From Azoarcus sp. (lineage in GTDB: Bacteria > Pseudomonadota > Gammaproteobacteria > Burkholderiales > Rhodocyclaceae): DNA of 6,246 bases. Made by a program: the position numbers and the translations under genes. The notes beneath the pieces were generated by a model. It was not told the DNA's origin and searched no databases. It saw nothing but the letters and a program-made list of their open reading frames with translations. Shown here piece by piece: positions 1 to 4,806 of this stretch (its first letter is position 1; each line of letters opens with the position of its first letter). The stretch is taken from contig JAIRWW010000164.1 in the NCBI GenBank assembly GCA_031268685.1, forward strand, positions 1-6,246, read 5' to 3'.

Positions 1-1
1 G

Positions 2-382
2 GCGGATCCGCAGCATGTGTTTCTCAACCGACAAGGCCAGCCTCTGACTCGGGACGGGATCGCCTACATCCTGCATAAACACGCCGCCTCTGCCGCCATG
101 CAGGAATGCCCCGCACTGGCGCACAAGCGGATCACACCGCATGTGCTACGACACAGCTGCGCCGTGGCACTACTGCAGTCGGGGACGGATGTGACAGTCA
201 TTCGTGACTACCTCGGCCATGCCAGCATTGCCACGACCGGGCGATATCTCGCGACGAACCTGCAAATGAAAGAGGAGGCATTGCAGTCCTTCTGGAAGCA
301 GGCTGGCATTGCCCCCGAGCCGATACCGGCCAAACCGTGGAAACCGACCCCCGATCTGCTCGCGTTCCTGCACGCCCTCTGA
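2..382 (+). CDS. RitC-like tyrosine recombinase, C-terminal 126 residues (5' end outside window)
   Basis: This is the catalytic C-terminal part of a site-specific tyrosine recombinase, which cuts and rejoins DNA through a covalent 3'-phosphotyrosine. The reading frame is open from base 2, so the gene starts upstream; the GTG at 17 lies inside the domain and is not a credible start. Visible active-site elements are HVLRH (catalytic His and second Arg), LGHAS (third His position) and GRY with the nucleophilic Tyr nine residues later. The first catalytic Arg and the Lys lie outside the window. It resembles the downstream ritC (3193-4203): by eye about 27 of 53 residues match around the HxxRH-to-Tyr segment, and both proteins end in a similar LL-x-FL-x-AL tail. 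It is therefore a diverged relative, not a recent duplicate. The stop is TGA at 380-382. Confidence 0.88.
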   Translation, partial: ADPQHVFLNRQGQPLTRDGIAYILHKHAASAAMQECPALAHKRITPHVLRHSCAVALLQSGTDVTVIRDYLGHASIATTGRYLATNLQMKEEALQSFWKQAGIAPEPIPAKPWKPTPDLLAFLHAL

Positions 383-477
383 GCAGCCGGGATTTATGTG
401 AAGACGCGTTTCGTCCGACACCGCGCAGAACCCGCAGTACCCCCCAGCATCTCCAGATAAAACGGAACGCCCGATAA

Positions 478-509
478 TGCGCCTTATGTGGAGATCCACA
501 TAAGGCGCA
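478..509. repeat. 15+15 bp palindrome at the right end of RIT1
   Basis: A perfect inverted repeat with 15-base arms (left arm TGCGCCTTATGTGGA) is separated by a 2-base spacer, GA. The outer arm runs straight into the IS66 transposase reading frame (codons A-H at 505-510), so the last bases, GGCGCA at 504-509, are probably the crossover core shared with the target. The position matches the 32-bp palindrome of RIT2 at 4285-4316. ATAAT at 474-478 and TTAT at 484-487 sit on either side of GCGCC, resembling recombinase arms around a core. Confidence 0.85.
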
Positions 510-857
510 CGTCCGGCGCAAATTCTACGATTTGCACCAAGCGCAAGCCTCCCCCTTGGCGGGCGAGGCGCTCCAGCACATTGGCGCACTCTATGCCATC
601 GAGAAGGAAATACGCGGCAAGCCGCCCGACCTTCGGCGGGCCGAACGCCAGGCGCGCGCGGGGCCGCTGCTCGATGCTTTGCAAACTTGGATGCAGACCA
701 CGCTGCGGCAACTGTCGAAGAAGTCGGCCCTGGCCGAGGCGATCCGCTATGCCCTTGTGCGATGGGAGGCCCTGGTGCGCTACGTCGATGATGGCCGCAT
801 CGAGATCGACAACAACGCCGCCGAACGGGCATTGCGGGCGGTCGCCCTCGGTCGGAA
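505..857 (+). pseudogene. tnpC: IS66-family transposase TnpC, internal fragment between two RIT insertions
   Basis: The frame reads AHVRRKFYDLH at 505-537, a typical mid-protein IS66 TnpC segment, and continues to IDNNAAERALRAVALGR, ending at 855. The Glu in NNAAER is the likely third acidic residue of the DDE active site; the two Asp residues would be upstream and are not in the window. The left side is cut by RIT1 inside the expected GCW-AH stretch, and the right side by RIT2 inside LGR-KNY. After 857 the frame runs into RIT2 end sequence and stops at the TAG at 910-912, adding a non-IS66 tail. The protein continues, in frame and without missing residues, at 4315. No ribosome binding site or start belongs to this piece, so it is not expected to be functional. 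Confidence 0.92.
852..857. other. Left attachment junction (attL) of RIT2, core TCGGAA
   Basis: TCGGAA joins IS66 sequence on its left (codons for V-A-L-G-R) to the RIT2 inverted repeat on its right (ATTATGCGCAG...). The same hexamer is at 4311-4316. It is the longest stretch shared by the reconstructed target and the reconstructed element end, so strand exchange must fall within or at its edges if integration was conservative. This is an inference from the single integrated copy. Confidence 0.75.
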
Positions 858-887
858 TTATGCGCAGTCGGTTGTTATGTTGAGTTT
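853..887 (+). repeat. Left terminal inverted repeat of RIT2 (35 bp)
   Basis: It begins CGGAATTATGCGCAGTCGG and is the exact reverse complement of 4255-4289 over all 35 bases. Identity falls off further inward, although both sides continue with a short GACGG-containing stretch. It replaces the IS66 frame and probably carries recombinase binding sites. Confidence 0.95.
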
Positions 888-1007
888 GCCTTCGACGGTT
901 CGGCATGGGTAGATGCGGCGCATGCTTGAATTCTTTTGGGCCGGTTTTTACTTTCCATAATCAGTAGCAGTCTCCTGGGGTTTCGTACATCACTTCAGGA
1001 GACAACC

Positions 1008-2255
1008 ATGTCCTTTGACACATATCTTGCGCACCTCGCCCGTCGTGACTGGCTGACGCACGGCCCTTTGGGCGAGTTAATCGCTGCGTATATAGAGACG
1101 TTGCGGATTCAGCATTACCGAGAGCATACCGTCCGGATCTACCTAGCCTGTCTGGCACATTTCAGCTACTGGATGAAGCGCGAGGGACTGGCGCCAGCAA
1201 GCGTTGACAGGACGCTCATCAAGCGGTTTCTACGCCATCATTTACCGGTCTGCACCTGTCCTCAGCCCTGCCGATCCACAGTAGGGGATGTGCGGGCCGC
1301 CCTCCATCACCTGTTGCCCCTGTTGCCCGTTCGCGGGGCGCCCGCGATGCAGGATCCGGTTGCGATTGAGCTTGAGCGTTTCGACGATCATTTGAGTCAC
1401 ACCTGTGGTTTGGCGCCAACGACCCGTTACTACCGGGTACGGCATGTGGAAGCCTTTTTGGTGGATTGCTTCGGGCGGGCCATTCCGAAGATCAGTCAAC
1501 TGTCCGTTGCCGACATCGACGCTTTCCTGCGCAATCGGGCTACCCGCTGGAAGCCTGCTTCGCTCAGAGTGATCTGCACGAGCTTGCGCAGCTATCTTCG
1601 ATTCCGCGCCCTGTTGGGGGACGACACCAGGAAACTGTCTGCCACCTTTCCGCCGATCGCGAACTGGCCTCGACGGCACCCGCCGGAGGTACTTTCGGAT
1701 GTTGAGCTTGAACGCTTCCTGCAGGCTTTCGATCTGACCGATCCGGTCGGCCTGCGTGACCATGCCATTGCTCACTGCTTGCTCGGTCTCGGACTGAGAG
1801 GCGATGAAGCGGCGCATTTGACCCTGGAATCCTTCGATTGGTGTAACGGAACGGTGACGCTCCACCACACCAAGAGTCAACGGGCACAGCTTTTGCCTTT
1901 ACCGGTGCAGGTCGGCGAGACCATTGTCCATTACCTGCAAGAAGGTCGCCCGCGAACCGATAGTCGTATCCTGTTCATCCGCCACCGTGCCCCTTTCGGA
2001 GTTCCCCTCAGCGTGATGGCGATTCGCAATGCGATGAATCGCGCATTCGTCCGCTGCAAATTGGCGGATCGGTTCTGCAGCACCCATGTGCTACGGCGTT
2101 CGATGGCCACTCGGATGCAGAAGAACGGCGCCTCGATCAAGGAGATCGCGGACGTGCTTCGGCATCGAGACATCAACACCGCCAGGGTCTATGCGCGCAT
2201 CGATCTGGAGCGCCTGCGGGCTATCACCCTGTCTTGGCCGGGGAACCCATCATGA
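1008..2255 (+). CDS. ritA: RIT tyrosine recombinase A
   Basis: This is the first recombinase of the trio, 415 residues from the ATG at 1008. That start is chosen over the upstream in-frame TTG at 936 because AGGAGA at 997-1002 sits five bases before it. The N-terminal half is unusually long. It has two helical core-binding-like segments (about residues 20-110 and 125-205), the first containing a cysteine cluster, CTCPQPC (C82, C84, C88). The catalytic domain (about 225-410) has the complete set: R264 in LGLRGDEA, K289 in HHTKSQ, H360 and R363 in THVLRR, H386 in LRHRD and the nucleophile Y395 in RVYAR. The stop TGA overlaps the ATG of ritB. With RitB and RitC it presumably forms the recombination machinery of RIT2; which protein cuts which strand cannot be read from the sequence. 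Confidence 0.93.
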   Translation: MSFDTYLAHLARRDWLTHGPLGELIAAYIETLRIQHYREHTVRIYLACLAHFSYWMKREGLAPASVDRTLIKRFLRHHLPVCTCPQPCRSTVGDVRAALHHLLPLLPVRGAPAMQDPVAIELERFDDHLSHTCGLAPTTRYYRVRHVEAFLVDCFGRAIPKISQLSVADIDAFLRNRATRWKPASLRVICTSLRSYLRFRALLGDDTRKLSATFPPIANWPRRHPPEVLSDVELERFLQAFDLTDPVGLRDHAIAHCLLGLGLRGDEAAHLTLESFDWCNGTVTLHHTKSQRAQLLPLPVQVGETIVHYLQEGRPRTDSRILFIRHRAPFGVPLSVMAIRNAMNRAFVRCKLADRFCSTHVLRRSMATRMQKNGASIKEIADVLRHRDINTARVYARIDLERLRAITLSWPGNPS

Positions 2256-3196
2256 ACGCCGTCACGATCTGGACATCACGCGTGGAAGCCTATTTGGCCT
2301 ATCGCCGCCGCTTCGGTTTCGAGTTGAAGATCGAGGGCGCTCGGCTTGCATCGTTCGCCCGCTTCGCCAACGAGCGTGGCGCGGAACAACTTACCCTGGA
2401 ACTGGCAACAGATTGGGCGCGCGCCTCTTGCCATCCGCGTTCGATCAGCTGGGCACGCCGAATCGAGGTGCTGCGGGGTTTTGCAACCTTCTGTCTGCGT
2501 ATGGATCCGGAGACAGTTGTACCTCCACGGCATTTATTCGGCCCCGCCCATCGACGCCTTGTGCCGCACATCTACACGGACGAGGAACTACAAATGCTCT
2601 TGGCGGCGACGGATCGCCTGGGGCCGCCGGAAAGCCTGCGCCCAGCCACTTGTCGTACCCTTTTGGGTTTGCTGGCAGCCACCGGACTGCGCATCTCCGA
2701 AGCGATCCATCTGACTCGGGCCGATGTGGATCTCGACGCGGGGACGCTCGACATCCGGAACGCCAAGTACCATCAGCGCCGTTTTATCCCCTTGCACGTC
2801 AGCGTACCGCCTCGGTTGATGGCGTATGTACAACTGCGGGACAAGCTCGTCCCAACCCCCTGTTACGACCATTTCTTCCTGCGCGACGATGGCCGGCCGG
2901 TTGATCCGCGCAGCTTACGTTACACGCTGCGTTCGCTCTGCCACCAACTCGGCTGGCAGGTCCGCGGGGATCATGCTTATCACCGGCTTCACGACCTGCG
3001 TCATACCTTCATCGTGCACAGCGTCTTGCGCCTTTACGAGCAGGGCGGGGATATCGAACGGAGCTTGCCGGCGCTATCGATCTACGTGGGCCATGCCAAG
3101 CTGGCCGATACCTACTGGTACCTCACGGGCATTCCAGATTTGATGGTCCTTGCCACGGAGCGTTTCCATCACTACGTTCAAGGAGAACCGACATGA
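2252..3196 (+). CDS. ritB: RIT tyrosine recombinase B
   Basis: This is the second recombinase, 314 residues. The ATG at 2252 overlaps the ritA stop as ATGA, and the GGGGA at 2240-2244 is the likely ribosome binding site. An in-frame TTG at 2234 would add six residues but lacks a better signal. The N-terminal DNA-binding part is short (about residues 1-105), followed by the catalytic domain: R147 in TGLRISEA, K172 in NAKYHQRR, H247 and R250 in HDLRHTF, H281 in YVGHAK and the nucleophile Y290 in TYWYLTG. The segment between HDLRHTF and YVGHAK has a short insertion (YEQGGDIERSLPALS) compared with RitC. Gene order and the four-base overlaps at both ends indicate translational coupling with ritA and ritC. 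Confidence 0.93.
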   Translation: MNAVTIWTSRVEAYLAYRRRFGFELKIEGARLASFARFANERGAEQLTLELATDWARASCHPRSISWARRIEVLRGFATFCLRMDPETVVPPRHLFGPAHRRLVPHIYTDEELQMLLAATDRLGPPESLRPATCRTLLGLLAATGLRISEAIHLTRADVDLDAGTLDIRNAKYHQRRFIPLHVSVPPRLMAYVQLRDKLVPTPCYDHFFLRDDGRPVDPRSLRYTLRSLCHQLGWQVRGDHAYHRLHDLRHTFIVHSVLRLYEQGGDIERSLPALSIYVGHAKLADTYWYLTGIPDLMVLATERFHHYVQGEPT

Positions 3197-4203
3197 ATCC
3201 ACTTCTTGCCAATCCGGTCGAATTCGCCGCCTTGCTTCAGCGCTTCTTCGCCGAACGCCTGCTCCAACAGCAAGCGGTCAGCCCCAAGACGGTCGCAGCG
3301 TACCGGGACGCCTTCCGTCTTTTGCTGCTCTACGCCGAAGGCAGGCTCTGCAAACCGCCGACCCAAATGACTTTGGGTGATTTTGACGCGGAATTGATCC
3401 TCGGCTTTCTCTCGAACCTTGAAATCGAACGCCACAACACGGTACGCAGCCGCAATGCACGGCTCGCCGCCATACGGGCTTTCGCCCGGTATGTGGCTCT
3501 CCAATGTCCTCCGGCGCTGTTCCTCGTCCAAAGGATACTGGCTATTCCGATGAAGCGCTTCGACAAACCCTTGCTCGGGTTTCTCACCCGGGACGAGGTG
3601 TTGGCGCTCCTGGCCGCACCCGATACCGGCACTTGGTACGGGCGTCGTGATCGGATATTGCTCACGCTCCTTTACAACACCGGCGCCCGGGTCTCCGAAC
3701 TGATCGGTATCCGTGTTCGAGATCTGGCGCTTGACGCAATACCGTCGGTGTGCCTTCATGGCAAGGGGCGCAAGCAGCGAACCGTGCCGCTCTGGAAAGA
3801 AACCGCTGGGGACATCCGTCACTGGCTTGCGACCACCGGCCTACAACCCGATCAACCGCTGCTGCCTAATCGATGGGGACGACCGATGACCCGCTCCAAC
3901 GTGGCCGAACGCATCACACGGACAGTGGGCACAGCGATGCACCCGTGTCCGTCGCTGCAAGGGAAAACCATCTCTCCACATACCTTGCGTCACACGACGG
4001 CCATGCACCTGCTTCAGGCCGGTGTCGATATTTCGGTCATTGCCCTATGGCTTGGGCACGAAAGCCCGGTGACGACGCACGGCTACATCGAAGCCGACCT
4101 CGCCATGAAAGAACGCGCCCTGGCTGCAATCAGGCCACCTGACATCCGACGCACGCGCTATCGCCCAACGGATGCATTGCTGAAGTTCCTACAGGCCCTT
4201 TGA
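3193..4203 (+). CDS. ritC: RIT tyrosine recombinase C (XerC/XerD-like)
   Basis: This is the third recombinase, 336 residues and the most XerC/D-like of the three. The ATG at 3193 overlaps the ritB stop as ATGA, and a strong AGGAGA at 3181-3186 lies six bases upstream, so this gene has the best initiation signal after ritA. The N-terminal core-binding domain is at about residues 8-120 and the catalytic domain at about 130-312. The catalytic residues are all present: R166 in TGARVSEL, K191 in HGKGRK, H263 and R266 in PHTLRH, H289 in LGHES and the nucleophile Y298 in HGYIE. A basic tail (RRTRYRP) precedes the LLKFLQAL end. The partial gene at 2-382 belongs to the same subgroup. The stop TGA at 4201-4203 leaves 51 bases before the right inverted repeat. 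Confidence 0.94.
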   Translation: MNPLLANPVEFAALLQRFFAERLLQQQAVSPKTVAAYRDAFRLLLLYAEGRLCKPPTQMTLGDFDAELILGFLSNLEIERHNTVRSRNARLAAIRAFARYVALQCPPALFLVQRILAIPMKRFDKPLLGFLTRDEVLALLAAPDTGTWYGRRDRILLTLLYNTGARVSELIGIRVRDLALDAIPSVCLHGKGRKQRTVPLWKETAGDIRHWLATTGLQPDQPLLPNRWGRPMTRSNVAERITRTVGTAMHPCPSLQGKTISPHTLRHTTAMHLLQAGVDISVIALWLGHESPVTTHGYIEADLAMKERALAAIRPPDIRRTRYRPTDALLKFLQAL

Positions 4204-4224
4204 TTATGCACAATCGACAGGAAT

Positions 4225-4246
4225 GGCCGCCGCAGCCGGGGCGGCC
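4225..4246 (+). terminator. GC-rich hairpin after ritC, possible terminator
   Basis: GGCCGCC (4225-4231) pairs with GGCGGCC (4240-4246) across an 8-base loop, 21 bases after the ritC stop. No T-run follows, so a classical Rho-independent terminator is uncertain. It could also be a structural part of the element end. Confidence 0.35.
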
Positions 4247-4254
4247 CCCGTCGG

Positions 4255-4289
4255 AAACTCAACATAACAACCGACTGCGCATAATTCCG
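4255..4289 (-). repeat. Right terminal inverted repeat of RIT2 (35 bp)
   Basis: It is an exact reverse complement of 853-887, ending ACTGCGCATAATTCCG. Unlike the left end, it does not touch the target directly: a further 22 bases of palindrome (4290-4311) follow before the IS66 sequence resumes at the TCGGAA core. Confidence 0.95.
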
Positions 4290-4296
4290 ATTATGC
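4279..4296. repeat. Inverted 7-mers around TCCG: unused inner core site of RIT2
   Basis: GCATAAT-TCCG-ATTATGC forms perfect 7-base arms about a 4-base centre, the size and shape of a tyrosine recombinase core site. It is the mirror image of the site at the outer edge of the palindrome (GCATAAT-CGGA at 4305-4315), which is the one joined to the target. It appears to be an equivalent crossover site that was not used in this integration. The functional role is inferred. Confidence 0.6.
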
Positions 4297-4316
4297 TGAA
4301 TTCAGCATAATCGGAA
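4285..4316. repeat. Perfect 32-bp palindrome at the right junction (attR) of RIT2
   Basis: All 32 bases are self-complementary without a spacer, centred on an EcoRI-type GAATTC at 4298-4303. The left edge overlaps the right inverted repeat and the right edge is the TCGGAA core that continues into IS66 tnpC as CGG-AAG-AAT-TAT. Further out, ATAATT at 4281-4286 also pairs with AATTAT at 4318-4323 across a 3-base interruption, so the target itself resembles the element end. Confidence 0.95.
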
Positions 4317-4530
4317 GAATTATCTGTTCGCCGGTTCGAACGCAGGTGGCGAGCGGGCGGCAGCGATCTACAGCCTGATCGGCACCGCCAAACTCAACGG
4401 CATCGATCCCGAAGCCTACCTGCGATAGGTCATCGGCTGCATCGCCGGGCACCCCGTCAATCGCGTGGCCGATCTCATGCCTTGGAATCTCTCCACTCCA
4501 ACCGCAACACCTGACAACTCCCCCGCATGA
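4312..4530 (+). pseudogene. tnpC: IS66-family transposase TnpC, C-terminal fragment with premature stop
   Basis: It continues the TnpC frame broken at 855: CGG-AAG-AAT-TAT gives R-K-N-Y, then LFAGSNAGGERAAAIYSLIG, then TAKLNGIDPEAYLR. The next codon is TAG at 4426-4428 where IS66 proteins usually have an aromatic or His residue before VI-x-RIA. The frame then runs on as VIGCIAGHPVNRVADLMPWNL to its natural TGA at 4528-4530. The gene is therefore disabled three ways: RIT1, RIT2 and the nonsense codon. Because the remaining frame is otherwise intact, the nonsense change is probably recent on an evolutionary scale, but its order relative to the insertions cannot be told. Confidence 0.92.
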
Positions 4531-4556
4531 TCCCTTCTCACAATATTAGAGTCAAG

Positions 4557-4583
4557 GCAAGACGGTATCCACCGGACGCTTAC
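4557..4583 (-). repeat. Right inverted repeat / right end of the IS66-family element
   Basis: Read on the minus strand the end is GTAAGCGTCCGGTGGATACC, followed by GTCTTGC. This matches the GTAAGCG-type terminal repeats I know for IS66-family elements, and it lies 26 bases past the tnpC stop, as expected. IS66 elements usually make 8-bp target duplications; the 8 bases beyond the end here are CCCCTCCC (4584-4591). The other copy would be outside the window, so the duplication cannot be confirmed. Confidence 0.75.
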
Positions 4584-4615
4584 CCCCTCCCAATGGCCGG
4601 ACACCGTGAATTCCA
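4581..4615 (+). repeat. Direct repeat, copy 1 (35 bp)
   Basis: It starts TACCCCCTC and ends GTGAATTCCA. It matches copy 2 at 4701-4736 apart from one missing G and one A/G difference. The repeat starts just at the IS66 end, so its first three bases may match by chance. The function is unknown. Confidence 0.8.
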
Positions 4616-4645
4616 GTCACGGGCCGCAGCATACCTCAGTGGAAT

Positions 4646-4662
4646 CTATCACACTGTGATAG
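4646..4662. promoter_or_regulatory. 17-bp dyad, operator-like
   Basis: CTATCACA-C-TGTGATAG is a perfect 8+8 inverted repeat with a one-base centre, lying between the two direct repeat copies. Its form resembles a dimeric regulator binding site, but no promoter or nearby start links it to a gene. Confidence 0.3.
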
Positions 4663-4700
4663 TTTCTACGGACGGCCATCGAGTTCCAGTCGTCCGGCGA

Positions 4701-4736
4701 TACCCCCTCGCCAATGGCCGGACGCCGTGAATTCCA
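4701..4736 (+). repeat. Direct repeat, copy 2 (36 bp)
   Basis: This is the second copy of the 4581-4615 repeat, offset by exactly 120 bases. A shorter related motif, GAGTTCCAGTC at 4681-4691, resembles GAATTCCAGTC at 4609-4619, so the region contains three partial repeats of a TTCCA-type motif. No coding content is evident on either strand. Confidence 0.8.
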
Positions 4737-4758
4737 TTGTTCATCCGTCTCCACGGAA

Positions 4759-4783
4759 GCGGTCGGCGTTTTGCGCCGACCGC
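4759..4783 (-). terminator. Strong hairpin downstream of the integrase gene
   Basis: A perfect 10-bp stem (GCGGTCGGCG paired with CGCCGACCGC) with a 5-base loop begins 23 bases beyond the stop of the minus-strand integrase. Position and stability fit a transcription terminator, possibly acting in both directions. It lacks a T-run on either strand, which lowers confidence. Confidence 0.45.
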
Positions 4784-4806
4784 GGGCAGACTGAATCATC
4801 GTCCGG

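Larger units (their letters stand above)
1..509 (+). mobile_element. Right end of a first recombinase-in-trio element (RIT1), truncated by window edge
   Basis: This stretch holds the 3' end of a ritC-like tyrosine recombinase, about 95 bases of non-coding DNA and a 15+15 bp palindrome that abuts an IS66 transposase fragment. The layout (last recombinase, short spacer, palindrome, interrupted IS66 reading frame) is the same as at the right end of the complete RIT element at 852-4316, although the DNA sequences differ. Its left end and its ritA and ritB genes would lie upstream of the window. Calling it RIT rather than a lone integrase rests on homology of the partial protein to ritC and on the matching end architecture, so it is an inference from partial data. 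Confidence 0.7.
852..4316 (+). mobile_element. Complete recombinase-in-trio element (RIT2) inserted in IS66 tnpC
   Basis: This element of about 3.46 kb carries three consecutive, overlapping tyrosine recombinase genes and no other gene, which is the defining plan of RIT elements. It is bounded by perfect 35-bp inverted repeats (853-887 and 4255-4289). At the right end there is an additional 22-bp palindromic segment (4290-4311) before the target resumes. The sequence TCGGAA occurs at both boundaries (852-857 and 4311-4316); collapsing these copies restores an uninterrupted IS66 TnpC frame, so both boundaries are well supported. All three recombinases keep their full catalytic residue sets and the ends are undamaged, so the element looks potentially active. 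Its passenger load is nil. Confidence 0.92.

Noticed and set aside
934..961. Promoter for the RIT2 trio, with CATAAT at 956-961 as -10
   Set aside because: No good -35 box lies 16-18 bases upstream (only CTTTTG or TTTTGG). The AT-rich stretch may contain a promoter but it cannot be placed.
936..1007. Alternative ritA start at the TTG at 936
   Set aside because: The extra 24 residues are low-information and there is no ribosome binding site there, while AGGAGA is well placed before the ATG at 1008.
3178..3822. Long open frame on the minus strand across ritC
   Set aside because: It lies wholly opposite a gene with complete catalytic motifs, and its translation shows no recognisable domain. 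High GC makes such antisense frames common.
1008..4203. Integron-type integrase with gene cassettes
   Set aside because: None of the three proteins shows the extra integron integrase segment, there are three recombinases rather than one, and no cassette array is present.
4581..4736. Possible CRISPR array from repeated 35/36-bp units
   Set aside because: There are only two full copies, the interval between them is 85 bases with its own internal repeats, and there are no further units or cas genes.
4617..4799. Minus-strand small protein of about 60 codons
   Set aside because: It is built from the repeat region, starts with no clear ribosome binding site and has no recognisable family. The repeated W-N-S stretches come from the DNA repeats.
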